Positions 35,328 through 44,531 of a stretch of DNA of 64,000 nt are shown in pieces. Source of the DNA: Flavobacterium sp. MDT1-60 (lineage in GTDB: Bacteria; Bacteroidota; Bacteroidia; Flavobacteriales; Flavobacteriaceae); the NCBI RefSeq assembly GCF_014844035.1, contig NZ_CP062159.1:3906001-3970000 (forward strand). Reading direction: 5' to 3'. How positions within the stretch are numbered: position 1 is the first letter of the stretch; each line of letters opens with the position of its first letter. The notes under the pieces are model-generated. The model was not told the DNA's origin. It did no database searches and saw only the letters and a program-made list of their open reading frames with translations. The position numbers and the translations under genes were made by a program.

Positions 35328-35651
35328 TTATGCTATTCGAGGAGGCTGCCAAATGCTTCCGTAGAAATTGGAAGCGAAAACAGAATTATAATTGGGTAAT
35401 GCTTTTGAAATAATCGTAAAAGCCACGGGAAATTCAATAGTTTCTAAAGTCTGATAGCTCAAAACCTGTGCACCACAACAATTGCAGGCGCAAAACGGAG
35501 AACATAAATCATTGTCTTTATCATGCGAATGATTGGCTTCTGATGAAAATTGAACTGTTTTATGCGCAGCGCTATCCACTTCCATATCTGCGCAGGGCAT
35601 ATTTGAAAGTGCCATCAAATAAATTGACAATACTATAGCGATCCATTTCAT
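35328..35651 (-). CDS. Small Cys/His-rich exported protein, DUF6660-like
   Basis: 107 residues. Sec signal (1-20) then a Cys near PCADM, an NHSHDKDND stretch and the cluster CSPFCACNCCGAQV, and a C-terminal IWQPPRIA. The SPFCxCxCC pattern fits the DUF6660 family, which I know as small proteins encoded next to CzcA-type pumps in Flavobacteriia. The many Cys and His residues would bind soft metals in the periplasm, so a metal sensor, carrier or buffer is plausible but unproven. It is the first gene of the metal block, 93 bases ahead of czcA with palindromes in between. Confidence 0.75.
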   Translation of the reverse strand: MKWIAIVLSIYLMALSNMPCADMEVDSAAHKTVQFSSEANHSHDKDNDLCSPFCACNCCGAQVLSYQTLETIEFPVAFTIISKALPNYNSVFASNFYGSIWQPPRIA

Positions 35652-35969
35652 GATCGTAAAAATACTATTTATTTTTTATACTAAAATCTAAATAATTGAA
35701 AATGATATTCATAATGAGGTAAATTTTTCAATAAAATTTGGATAAACATTTTTTATTTAAAATTTTACTTTCTAAAAAAAGATTAGAAATAGTAAGAAAA
35801 ATTATTTAACTTTAACAATAATTAACATATCATCCCGGTTTTAATTTTAAAGCACGTAAAACTTATTTCACTACAAGCCAGATACATAAGCATACATTCC
35901 TCCTAATAATAACATTAGTACTTATTTATTCTAAACAGTTTTATTAATTAATTTTAACACTACAAGTCA
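35652..35969. other. Intergenic region, nothing firm seen
   Basis: 318 very AT-rich bases between two divergent genes. It must hold promoters for both; no perfect TTTG-N-TAnnTTTG pair or strong palindrome was fixed by eye. No small ORF worth reporting. Confidence 0.5.
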
Positions 35970-37091
35970 ATGAAATATAATACGCTAATATCTGCCATAT
36001 TATTATTTTTTAGCATACAAATTTTCGGCCAGGTTTATACGGACAAAATAGTTGGTAAAAAAAATGAACAACTGAAAGATAGTCTTAAAGTCGAAAAGTA
36101 TCCATATGCATTGCCAATCTGGGGAGAAAAAGTTGCCCAAAAAGGATATAAATTACCTTATTCTGCGGGAGTCTCTGTAAATTATTTTTGGCAGGAATCT
36201 GAAATTGTTATAAATGATTTAAATATTGGTTTCAATCATGGTCCGCAATATAACTTAGATGAAATCGTTCGTTTTGACAAATCATCTGTCGAAGCATCGG
36301 CACTGACAGTTCGTCCAGATGTATGGCTTCTTCCTTTTTTAAATGTATACGGAATTTTTGGCAAAGCCAATACGGCAACAAAAATTAATGCTGGAATTTA
36401 TGTTCCGGATGCAGATAATAACTGGTCTCAAATAGCCAATTTCAGTACTAAAGCTAATTTTAATGCCACTACGTTTGGTATTGGTATGACCCCAACAATT
36501 GGTATTGGAGGCGGATGGTTTGCACTGGATATGAATATGGCCTGGACTGACATTAGTTCTCTTGACAAACCTGCTTTTTCCTATATTTTTGGGCCAAGAT
36601 TAGGTAAAACTTTTAAATTTAATAAACCGGACCAAAATATTGCGGTTTGGGTTGGAGGCTTTCGAGTTCATATTTCCGGTGATACTAATGGAGATTTACC
36701 TCTGTCTGATTTTATAGATTTATCTGATGCCCAGTTAAAAGTAGACAATGGTCTTGCAAAAGTTTCTGAAAATCAAACAAAAGTAGATAACTGGTGGGAT
36801 GGCCTGACACCGGCTGAGCAAAAAAATCCAGTGAATGTTACAAAACATAATACTGCAAATCGGGCACTTGAAAGAGCCGGAACATTTTTAAGCACATTAG
36901 ACGGAGCTTTGAGTACTGCTTCAGATTCATCTGTTCAATATTCGCTTCAAAAAAGACCAAAAGACATGTGGAATTTTATTATTGGATCTCAATATCAGTT
37001 CAGTAAACATTTAATGTTTCGGGCTGAAGTTGGTTTCTTAGGCAGTCGTACGCAGGCATTAGGTAGTCTTCAGTATCGTTTTGGACTTTAA
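35970..37091 (+). CDS. Predicted outer membrane protein, unknown function
   Basis: 373 residues; family not recognised. Signal peptide 1-20 (cleavage near FGQV), then alternating strands with aromatic ends (AGVSVNYFWQ, VRPDVWLLPFLNVYGIFG, IGIGGGWFALDMNMAW, QNIAVWVGGFRVHISG) and a final strand TQALGSLQYRFGL, all typical of a beta-barrel with a C-terminal aromatic-hydrophobic end. A helical insertion of about 75 residues (IDLSDAQLKVDNG to ALSTASDSS) lies in the last third. It precedes another barrel-type gene by 10 bases, so they form an operon and may act together. A transport or adhesion role cannot be decided. Confidence 0.7.
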   Translation: MKYNTLISAILLFFSIQIFGQVYTDKIVGKKNEQLKDSLKVEKYPYALPIWGEKVAQKGYKLPYSAGVSVNYFWQESEIVINDLNIGFNHGPQYNLDEIVRFDKSSVEASALTVRPDVWLLPFLNVYGIFGKANTATKINAGIYVPDADNNWSQIANFSTKANFNATTFGIGMTPTIGIGGGWFALDMNMAWTDISSLDKPAFSYIFGPRLGKTFKFNKPDQNIAVWVGGFRVHISGDTNGDLPLSDFIDLSDAQLKVDNGLAKVSENQTKVDNWWDGLTPAEQKNPVNVTKHNTANRALERAGTFLSTLDGALSTASDSSVQYSLQKRPKDMWNFIIGSQYQFSKHLMFRAEVGFLGSRTQALGSLQYRFGL

Positions 37092-37101
37092 TCCAGATCT
37101 T

Positions 37102-37875
37102 ATGAAAAAAGGTTTAGTATTACTTATCGCTTTCTTTTGTATCACACCAGCACAATCACAAGTTTTAATTTCCCTTCTTTTTGGAGACAAACTGAATTCT
37201 CCCTTTTTAGAATTTGGTCTGGATGGCGGGGTCAACTTTTCGACGATTTCAAATATGGAGACCTCGGGTACCGAAGTAGGTTTTAATCTTGGGTTTTATT
37301 TTGATATCCGATCTAAAAAAAATCCAGCCTGGATGATTAATACCGGCGTAATCGTAAAATCTCCAATGGGAGCACATGGTATGCCCGTTTATTCTTTAGG
37401 AGATGCCAATCTGGATAATACTTTTGCAGGAGGAAAAGTCGATCGTGAAATCCGTTATTTTAATGTTCCAATTTTGATTAAATATCAGTTCAAAAATAAT
37501 ATCTATTTAAAAACAGGTCCGCAGCTTGGATTATTAGCCAAAGCTTTTGACAAATTCCGAAAAGAATATGACGGTGACGAAGTAGTTTACAAACACAATA
37601 TCAGAGATCAAATACACGTAATTGATGCCGGTATTGCACTTGGTGCCGGTTATCATATGAATGTTGGAAACGGATTGAATATGACGGTCCAATATTATTA
37701 CGGATTGGTTCCGGTAATGAAAGGAGATGGTCCCGAACAATTCAACCGATCGTTGTACGTTACAGCTGGAATACCAATTGGCCGTGGAAAAGCAGCCCGA
37801 AAAAAAGCAGAAAAAGAAGCCGAATTAAACCGCATTATTTTACCTGAGGAAGAAGCGCCAAAATCTAAAAATTAA
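37102..37875 (+). CDS. Outer membrane beta-barrel protein, PorT-like
   Basis: 257 residues from the ATG at 37102; a TTG seven codons upstream overlaps the previous gene and is unlikely. Signal peptide 1-20 (cleavage near AQSQ), then an eight- to ten-strand barrel with FLEFGLDGGVNFSTI, YLKTGPQLGLLAK and GLNMTVQYYYGLVPVM, as in the outer-membrane beta-barrel (OMP_b-brl_2) proteins of Bacteroidota. After the last strand (LYVTAGIPIGRG) comes a charged tail (KAARKKAEKEAELN) of about 30 residues that should face the periplasm. Second gene of the operon beginning at 35970. Its stop overlaps that of the convergent cheB gene by four bases. Confidence 0.75.
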   Translation: MKKGLVLLIAFFCITPAQSQVLISLLFGDKLNSPFLEFGLDGGVNFSTISNMETSGTEVGFNLGFYFDIRSKKNPAWMINTGVIVKSPMGAHGMPVYSLGDANLDNTFAGGKVDREIRYFNVPILIKYQFKNNIYLKTGPQLGLLAKAFDKFRKEYDGDEVVYKHNIRDQIHVIDAGIALGAGYHMNVGNGLNMTVQYYYGLVPVMKGDGPEQFNRSLYVTAGIPIGRGKAARKKAEKEAELNRIILPEEEAPKSKN

Positions 37876-38465
37876 TTATTAGGGTTATTGATAGAAACAA
37901 TCAATCTTAATATTTCATGATTTTGCAAAATAAAATGGGGTTCTGTATACAAAATGGCATTGTTTGGCATAAAAGGCATTTCAGCCACCAGCGGACTTTG
38001 AACCACAACAGTACCTCCATGAGCCTTAATAGCCTGTAATCCCAGAGTTCCGTCGGTATTTGAACCGGATAATAAAATACCCACTAAAGCTTCTCCATAA
38101 ATTTCTGCTGCTGATTCAAAAGAAACATCAATACTTGGCCGGCTAAAATTTATTTTTTCAGAAGTGTCCAATGCCAACAAGTCGTTTTTTTCGAATAATA
38201 AATGATAGTTTGAAGGCGCAACATATACAAAACCCGGAACTAGTGGTGTCTTATCTTCAACAAGTTTTAATGGCACACTAGATTTTAAACTAATTAAATC
38301 TTCTAGTGTTTGCTCGTCAGTGCTTTTTCGATGCACTACAATTACAATGGCAAAACCATTTAACTTCGGCAATTCCGGTAAGATTTGCATTAAAGCGTTA
38401 AGGCTTCCTGCCGATCCACCTATGATAACCACTTTACAGCCAGATATTACTTCACTTTTCTCCAT
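37872..38465 (-). CDS. cheB: CheB-type methylesterase, stand-alone
   Basis: 197 residues, only the catalytic domain, without the receiver domain of classical CheB. The triad is visible: Ser18 in GGSAGS, His45 in VVHRKS and Asp138 in SGSNTDGT; the last motif matches GxGxDG of the family. It should hydrolyse methyl-glutamate or deamidate Gln. The start lies within the end of cheR (19-bp overlap), so both are made together. No methyl-accepting chemoreceptor occurs in the window, and flagellar chemotaxis is not usual in this group, so it probably acts on the kinases upstream. Last gene of the five-gene cluster. Confidence 0.92.
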   Translation of the reverse strand: MEKSEVISGCKVVIIGGSAGSLNALMQILPELPKLNGFAIVIVVHRKSTDEQTLEDLISLKSSVPLKLVEDKTPLVPGFVYVAPSNYHLLFEKNDLLALDTSEKINFSRPSIDVSFESAAEIYGEALVGILLSGSNTDGTLGLQAIKAHGGTVVVQSPLVAEMPFMPNNAILYTEPHFILQNHEILRLIVSINNPNN

Positions 38466-39259
38466 ATTTTTTCTTTATCAAACTGTTTGTATTTAGTTGT
38501 AGTAATCGAATATTTTATGGTTTCTTTTGTCCCTAAAGCAAGGAATCCTAAAACGGCTAAACTTTCATCAAATAAATTAATGACTCTTTTTTGAAGATCA
38601 TTGTCAAAATAAATTAAAACATTGCGGCATAAAATCATGTCAAATTCATTAAATGAAGTATCTGACACTAAATTATGCTGTGAATAAACCATCTTTTCAG
38701 CGAGTTCTTCATTAAATTTTGCAATTCCGTAATTGGCAATATAATAACTTGAAAAATCTTCCCTGCCACCAGCGTCGCGATAGTTTTCTGAATATTCTTT
38801 CATCATTCGAAGGGGAAAAATTCCTTTTTTGGCTGTCTCTAATACCGAAGTATTAATATCTGTCGCATAAATAAGTGATTTATGAAGTAAACCCGCTTCT
38901 TTTAGCATAATAGCCATCGAATACACTTCTTCGCCAGTAGAACAGCCGGCGTGCCACAATCTGATAAAAGGTTTGGTTCCTAATAACGGTAGAATTTCAT
39001 TTCTTAAAACACTATAAAAAACAGGATCACGAAACATCTCGGTTACATTTACCGTGATTTCGTCTACCATTCTTTTGTAATATTCGGGATCATATCGAAC
39101 TCTGGAAAGAAACTCATGAAAATGGGTAAATCCATCTAAATGATAGATTCTGTTCACACGTCTTTTCAGTGAAGCTCTCGAATAACTTCCAAAATCAAAA
39201 CCGTAATATTCGTAAACATCATTTATAAGTGTTTCTAACTCGATATCCTCAATCATCAT
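38447..39259 (-). CDS. cheR: CheR-type glutamate methyltransferase
   Basis: 270 residues. N-terminal all-helix CheR_N domain (1-60, YGFDFGSYSRASLKRRV), then the motif NVTEMFRDP (71-79) and the SAM-binding loop LWHAGCSTGEEVYSMAI (GCSTGE at 105-110), then DMILCRNVLIYFD, which is conserved in CheR. It transfers methyl groups from SAM to glutamate in its target. There is no TPR or pentapeptide-binding addition. Eight bases separate it from the receiver gene upstream, and it overlaps cheB by 19 bp. Confidence 0.94.
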   Translation of the reverse strand: MMIEDIELETLINDVYEYYGFDFGSYSRASLKRRVNRIYHLDGFTHFHEFLSRVRYDPEYYKRMVDEITVNVTEMFRDPVFYSVLRNEILPLLGTKPFIRLWHAGCSTGEEVYSMAIMLKEAGLLHKSLIYATDINTSVLETAKKGIFPLRMMKEYSENYRDAGGREDFSSYYIANYGIAKFNEELAEKMVYSQHNLVSDTSFNEFDMILCRNVLIYFDNDLQKRVINLFDESLAVLGFLALGTKETIKYSITTTKYKQFDKEKIWRKVK

Positions 39260-39267
39260 AACTCATT

Positions 39268-39633
39268 TCATATTTCCTTCAGCACCTGAAGCAATTTATC
39301 TACATCAACTGGTTTCGAAATATAGGCATCTGCCCCAGCCTCTAAACATTTTTCTCTGTCCCCCATCATCGCCTGGGCGGTTACCGCTATAACAAAAGTT
39401 AATCTTCTTGAAGGAATCGCTTTTATTAGTGGAATTGCTTCATAACCGTCCATTTCCGGCATCATCATGTCGATTAAAACGGCGTCAATTTGTTCTTCAG
39501 ATTCTAATAATTTTAAAGCTTCTTCGGCACTTAAACAAGACAAACAATCGAATGATCTGGCACGTAAAGTGTTTTCTAAAGCAAAAATATTTCTAGAATC
39601 ATCATCAATAATTAAGAGTCTTTTTTTATTCAT
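39268..39633 (-). CDS. Stand-alone response-regulator receiver
   Basis: 121 residues, one receiver domain only. Acidic pocket IIDDDSRN (about 8-15), phosphoacceptor Asp55 (VLIDMMMPEMDGYE) and Lys in ADAYISKPVD. Strikingly like the third receiver of the hybrid kinase upstream (both have MMMP-x-MDGYE and the AMxGDREKCxxAGAxxYIxKPVD run), so one probably derives from the other by duplication. It may carry phosphate between the hybrid kinase and the CheR/CheB pair. Confidence 0.93.
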   Translation of the reverse strand: MNKKRLLIIDDDSRNIFALENTLRARSFDCLSCLSAEEALKLLESEEQIDAVLIDMMMPEMDGYEAIPLIKAIPSRRLTFVIAVTAQAMMGDREKCLEAGADAYISKPVDVDKLLQVLKEI

Positions 39634-39663
39634 ATTCGCCTGCTTTTAATTTGGTTTTTATCT

Positions 39664-39727
39664 TTTTGCCACAGATTAAAAGATTTAAAGGATTTTTTTC
39701 AATTAATCTGTAAAATCTGTGGCAAAA
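39664..39727. repeat. Inverted repeat (TTTTGCCACAGATT) inside the signalling operon
   Basis: Perfect 14-bp arms, TTTTGCCACAGATT (39664-39677) and AATCTGTGGCAAAA (39714-39727), with AGATTTAAAGG words between. Related copies: 54785-54853 (11-bp arms) and half-sites at 19934 and 52608. It fills the only long gap (100 bp) of the operon, between the hybrid kinase and receiver genes. Confidence 0.8.
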
Positions 39728-39733
39728 CTTTTT

Positions 39734-42700
39734 TTATATTTTATCGTAAAGCCACACGCGTAATAACGACAGCAATTGATCGATATCTACTGGTTTTGTT
39801 ATATAATCTGATGCTCCGGCTTTGATGCATTTTTCCCTGTCGCCTGTCATCGCTTTTGCTGTTACGGCAATCAGTGGTAAATTCAGGAATTTTGGCATGC
39901 TGCGTATTTTTTCCGCTGTTTCGTAACCGTCCATATTTGGCATCATCATATCTAATAAAACAATGTCTGTGTCCGGATGTTCGTCTAGAATTTTGATCGC
40001 TTCTTTTCCATCAAAAGCCGTAATCACATTCATTTTAAAGACTTCTAAAGCTTTTGTCAATGAATAAATATTACGAACATCATCATCTACAATTAATACC
40101 TTTTTTTCAAACAGGATATTATTAAGTAAATTTAGCTTTTTATAACTTTCCTTTTTGTCTTTTGGATCTTTTTTCTCTTCAACTAAATGAAGAAAAAGAG
40201 AAACCTCATCAAGCATTCTTTGATACGAATGTGCCGTTTTTACAATAATCGAATCGGCATATTTCTTAATCTTCACTTCTTCTTTAATCGACAAGCTTTT
40301 TCCGGTAAAAACAATTACCGGCAGATTTTCTAGTCCCGGGTTTTTCTTTACACCTTCTAAAATTGCATACGCTTGCTTATCCGGAACTCCCATATCCAGG
40401 ATAACACAGTCAATTTCTGTATTGTTTAACGCTTGTAAACCATCAGAAACCTCGCTTTTTATCTCTGCATTAATATTATATGTTTCTAAGAAAAAAGCCA
40501 ATGCTTTTGCATGTTTTGGATTGTCTTCGATAATTAAAACCTTTTGCGCTTCTTTATTTACAATATGTTCAATTCTTAAAAATACATCCGGAATCTTATC
40601 AAAAGCTACAGGTTTGTCTAAGAAATCGACCGCTCCTTTTAACAGGCTTTCCTGTTTCAATTTATGCGATGACATAATGTGCACTGGAATATGTTTGGTT
40701 TGTGAATTGTTTTTTAATTCTTCTAAAACTTCCCAACCGCTTTTTATTGGCAGCTCAATATCCAGCAAAACCCCCACAGGTTTATACAGCATTGCAAAAT
40801 TTAAGGCATAGTCGCCACGAACGGAAACAATTCCTTTATAACCCTTATTTCTCGTAAAGGCTAAAAGTGATTTTGCAAAATTAATATCGTCTTCGACAAT
40901 CAAAATTACTTTGTCGCTTTCTTGTACTGAATCTCTGTCATCTTCAATTTCATCAGGAATAACGGCACTTAAATATTTATTTTTTGTGTCATCTTTTCCA
41001 ATATTTTCAACTTCTGTAAATTCTGTTGGTGGAATTTTTTCTACATTTATTTTGTTTATGGCCGAACCAAAAACCGGCAGACATAACGTAAACGTACTTC
41101 CCTCTTCTACTTTACTGTGCAAAATAATTTCACCTCTTAGTAATTTTGCTAATTCACGGCTGATCGATAATCCTAAACCTGTTCCGCCATATTTACGTTT
41201 GGTCGAACCGTCGGCTTGTTGAAAAGCTTCAAAAATAAGTGGCTGTTTTTCTAACGGAATTCCGATTCCGGTATCTTTTACAATAAAACAAATGATTTTA
41301 TCGTCATCAGTATTGATCTTAATTTCAAGACTAACAGTTCCTTTTTCTGTAAATTTAATCGCATTCGAAATTAAATTTTTCAGAATTTGTTCTAAACGCA
41401 TTTTGTCTGTTTTAATGACAATTGGCGCGTCTTTAGAAATAATTTCAAACGTAACTCCTTTTTCTTTAGCCATCAAATTAAAGAGATTCCACATTGTATC
41501 TGTAATCTCTTTAGTGGAAACATCTAAAAATTCGAGTTCCATTTTTCCGGCTTCAATTTTAGATAAATCCAGAATTTCATCGATCAATCCCAATAAACTA
41601 TTTCCTGAACTCTGAATAACTTTTGCAAATTCAATTTCCTCAGCGACCATGCTTTTGTTATTATTTTCAGATAATAACCTGCTTAAAAGTAAAATTGAAT
41701 TAAGCGGTGTTCTCAATTCATGAGACATATTTGCAAGGAACTCTGATTTATAACGAGTTGTCAATTCTAATGCTTCAGATTTCTTCTGAATTTCATTGTT
41801 TTTTTCTTCCAATAAAACACTTCTTTCAGACAATTCTTCGTTGGTTTGTTCCAGTTCTTCCTGTTGAACTCTAAGTTCCTCTTCTGATGCCTGAAGTTTT
41901 TCTGTTTGCGCCTCAAGCTCTGCATTTATTGCTTCCAGTTCTGTATGTTGTGCTTGCAATTCTTCTGACTGCGATTTGGTTTCTTCCAACAACTCCATCA
42001 CTCTTTTTCTATTTTGAGTCGATTTAATCGCAATTCCGATGTTGTTTGCCACCGTCTTTAAGAACTCTATTTGAAGATCAGAGAATCCATAAATACTAGC
42101 CAGCTCGATAGCACCTTCTACCCTGGTATCTAACAAAGGAAGGGCTACAATATGTGTAGGTTTTATTTGGCCTAACGCATAATTAATTTGTATATCATCT
42201 GGAGACAATTCTTTCAGCTCAAGCAATTCTTTTGAAATAATTGCCTGTCCAATCAGACCTTCTCCTTTTTGAATACGCTCCCGATTTTTGCCCGGAATAT
42301 AGCTGTAACCACCCGAAAAACAAAGTTCATCTCCTTCTAACACATACAGAACTCCAGCATTGCTGTTGGTATAATGACATAAAAACTCAATAACATCTTT
42401 TGATAGTTTCTGAAGGGCTTTATCTCCAAGCATTACATTATTCAGAGTTGCAATTCCTGATTGCATCCATTCTTTTTGTGATAATAAATTGAAAGAGTTT
42501 TTTAACGAAACCCCCATGCTGTTTAGTGATTCTCCCACGCTTCCCAATGCATCGGATTGGGTGTCAGTAACACGAATATCATAATTACCATTCGAAATAT
42601 TACTGGCGATCGTACTGATTGCTTCAATTCTTGCGGCGGTTTCTTTATCTTTTTTCTCTAATTCATTTTGAAGGATCAAACGTTCGTTATAATCTTTTAA

Positions 42701-43303
42701 AATTCTGAACAAAAAGACAATCGAAATTACAAAGGCGGTAATAAAAGCTACAATAATTAAAACTAAGCTGTAATTTCCATAGCGTTCTGAATTTTCGCCT
42801 CGTTCTTTCAATAAAGTTTGTTCTGCAACTTCAACTATTTTTATTTTAGATCGTAAATCATTCATCATTATTCGACCTTCATTGAGATCAAAAGAAACGC
42901 CATCTTTTCCGAGTCGTTTTTTTACAATTTGATTGTTCAGGTATTTGAAAAAATTAACTCTAAGCGGTTTTAATTCTTCTAATTGTTTTTGTTGTGATGG
43001 ATTATCAACAGTAAGTTCCTGTACTTTTTCAAAATAATTATTAGATCTTGTCTCGGCATCATTGTATCTTTCTACAAATTGCTCGTCGCCGGTAATAAGG
43101 TAGCCGCGCATGCTGGTTTGCGCTTCGGTTATGATAGCTGATCCTTCATTTAAGTTGTAAATAACTTCCTGAGTATGGTTGACCCAAAAATTACTATTCA
43201 ATAAGCTTTTAATACTAAAAAAGGAAGCTGTTGAACTGATCATTAATACTAATAATGAAACCAGTGAACTGATTAATAAATTTCTTTTAAAGTTATTCTT
43301 CAT
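39734..43303 (-). CDS. CHASE3-GAF hybrid histidine kinase with three receivers
   Basis: 1189 residues. TM1 (about 9-31), a periplasmic CHASE3 domain (about 36-175, EAQTSMRGYLITGDEQFVERY), TM2 (178-200), HAMP-like linker (200-270), GAF domain (about 285-430), a long coiled coil rich in Glu/Gln (about 436-515), HisKA with H528 in FLANMSHELRTPLNSIL, HATPase (N-box LISNAIKF, G1 DTGIGIP, G2 GGTGLGL) and three receivers: Asp848, Asp970 and Asp1118. The third is the most canonical; the second (VFTGK..VKTAHSY) has drifted at its Lys region. This layout with CheR and CheB in the operon matches stress-type signalling systems in non-motile or gliding bacteria. It probably senses envelope or small-molecule cues and feeds several receivers. 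Starts 13 bp after the RR-kinase gene upstream. Confidence 0.95.
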   Translation of the reverse strand: MKNNFKRNLLISSLVSLLVLMISSTASFFSIKSLLNSNFWVNHTQEVIYNLNEGSAIITEAQTSMRGYLITGDEQFVERYNDAETRSNNYFEKVQELTVDNPSQQKQLEELKPLRVNFFKYLNNQIVKKRLGKDGVSFDLNEGRIMMNDLRSKIKIVEVAEQTLLKERGENSERYGNYSLVLIIVAFITAFVISIVFLFRILKDYNERLILQNELEKKDKETAARIEAISTIASNISNGNYDIRVTDTQSDALGSVGESLNSMGVSLKNSFNLLSQKEWMQSGIATLNNVMLGDKALQKLSKDVIEFLCHYTNSNAGVLYVLEGDELCFSGGYSYIPGKNRERIQKGEGLIGQAIISKELLELKELSPDDIQINYALGQIKPTHIVALPLLDTRVEGAIELASIYGFSDLQIEFLKTVANNIGIAIKSTQNRKRVMELLEETKSQSEELQAQHTELEAINAELEAQTEKLQASEEELRVQQEELEQTNEELSERSVLLEEKNNEIQKKSEALELTTRYKSEFLANMSHELRTPLNSILLLSRLLSENNNKSMVAEEIEFAKVIQSSGNSLLGLIDEILDLSKIEAGKMELEFLDVSTKEITDTMWNLFNLMAKEKGVTFEIISKDAPIVIKTDKMRLEQILKNLISNAIKFTEKGTVSLEIKINTDDDKIICFIVKDTGIGIPLEKQPLIFEAFQQADGSTKRKYGGTGLGLSISRELAKLLRGEIILHSKVEEGSTFTLCLPVFGSAINKINVEKIPPTEFTEVENIGKDDTKNKYLSAVIPDEIEDDRDSVQESDKVILIVEDDINFAKSLLAFTRNKGYKGIVSVRGDYALNFAMLYKPVGVLLDIELPIKSGWEVLEELKNNSQTKHIPVHIMSSHKLKQESLLKGAVDFLDKPVAFDKIPDVFLRIEHIVNKEAQKVLIIEDNPKHAKALAFFLETYNINAEIKSEVSDGLQALNNTEIDCVILDMGVPDKQAYAILEGVKKNPGLENLPVIVFTGKSLSIKEEVKIKKYADSIIVKTAHSYQRMLDEVSLFLHLVEEKKDPKDKKESYKKLNLLNNILFEKKVLIVDDDVRNIYSLTKALEVFKMNVITAFDGKEAIKILDEHPDTDIVLLDMMMPNMDGYETAEKIRSMPKFLNLPLIAVTAKAMTGDREKCIKAGASDYITKPVDIDQLLSLLRVWLYDKI

Positions 43304-43316
43304 CTTTTATTTATAA

Positions 43317-44531
43317 TTATTCGTATTTTACTGGAAGTACAATTATAAAACTTGCACCTTCTCCTATTTGACTTTTTGCCGTGATTAACCCATTGTGTTT
43401 TTCAATGATTTTTTTGGCGATTGCCAGGCCAATTCCGGTTCCTTCGTATTTCTGTCGGTCGTTTAAACTCTGGAAAATAATGAAGATACGATCAAGGTAA
43501 ATTTCATCGAAACCAATTCCGTTATCCTTAACTACAATTCTGCAAAATTTTCCGTCTGCCGAAACCGGGCTTTCAAAAGATTTTTCTGCAATGATTTCAG
43601 ATGTAATTTCGATTAGTGGTTTATCTGTATTTCCGGAAAATTTAAGTGCATTTCCAATTAGATTTTGAAAAACCTGTCGCAACTGACTCGGAATACTGTC
43701 TATAGTTGGGAGTTCAGTGGTTTTGATTGTTGCATTTTTGCGTTCAATCAGATAATCAAAATCGGATAGTACTTCCTGGAGCACCTCATTTAAGTCTGTG
43801 GTTTCAGGTTTTACTTGTGAAGATAATCTTGAGTACGCCAGCAAATCGGTAATTAAAGTCTGCATTCTTTCTGCCGATTTAATCGTTCGATCCACATAAT
43901 CGATTGCTTTTTCATCTGCAGTTAAATAAAGCTCCTTGATGATTTTTATAAAGATTTGGATTTTCCGGATGGGTTCATTCAAATCATGAGAAACTACCCA
44001 GGAAAATTGTTGAAGTTCATGGTTTCTAAGTTCCAGTTCTTCATTTTTTAAAACCAGTTCTCTGGTTCTTTCTGCAATCTTTATTTCGAGGTTATCCTGA
44101 GCTTCTTTCCTTATTTTTATTTCTTTAGACAGAAGGTCTTTCATTCCTTTTAATTCGTTTTGCTGCTCGTAGATTTTTATGAATGTTTTTACTTTAAGAA
44201 TGAGTAAATCAGAATCAACAGGTTTTGTAATGTATTCTACAGCACCGGTTTCGTAACCTTTAAAAATGTATTTTTTTTCAATATTTAATGCCGAAAGAAA
44301 AATGACCGGAATGTCTTTAGTCCGCTTATTTCCGGAAAGAATTTTGACCACTTCAAAACCATCAAGTCCGGGCATCTGAACGTCCATGATTATCAGGCAA
44401 TAATTTGTTTTGAGAATCTTCTTCAGGGCTTCCTCTCCTGATTCAGCAGTGTCAACATCGATATCATGCAATTCTAATGTCTTTTTTAAGGCAATTATAT
44501 TTGCTCTTATATCGTCTACAATTAATACCAT
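43317..44531 (-). CDS. Receiver-histidine kinase fusion (RR-HK)
   Basis: 404 residues. N-terminal receiver with VDD at 5-7 and Asp50 (LIIMDVQMPGLDGFE), coiled linker (about 120-170), HisKA with His182 in WVVSHDLNEPIRK, and a HATPase domain (NLIGNALKFSG, KDNGIGFDEI, GTGIGLAIAKKI). No membrane segment, so it is cytosolic and gets its input through the receiver, probably from the membrane hybrid kinase encoded 13 bases downstream. The SHDLNEPIRK variant is typical of phytochrome-like and cyanobacterial-type kinases and is common in Bacteroidota. First gene of the cluster; a 311-bp space upstream should contain the promoter. Confidence 0.93.
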   Translation of the reverse strand: MVLIVDDIRANIIALKKTLELHDIDVDTAESGEEALKKILKTNYCLIIMDVQMPGLDGFEVVKILSGNKRTKDIPVIFLSALNIEKKYIFKGYETGAVEYITKPVDSDLLILKVKTFIKIYEQQNELKGMKDLLSKEIKIRKEAQDNLEIKIAERTRELVLKNEELELRNHELQQFSWVVSHDLNEPIRKIQIFIKIIKELYLTADEKAIDYVDRTIKSAERMQTLITDLLAYSRLSSQVKPETTDLNEVLQEVLSDFDYLIERKNATIKTTELPTIDSIPSQLRQVFQNLIGNALKFSGNTDKPLIEITSEIIAEKSFESPVSADGKFCRIVVKDNGIGFDEIYLDRIFIIFQSLNDRQKYEGTGIGLAIAKKIIEKHNGLITAKSQIGEGASFIIVLPVKYE

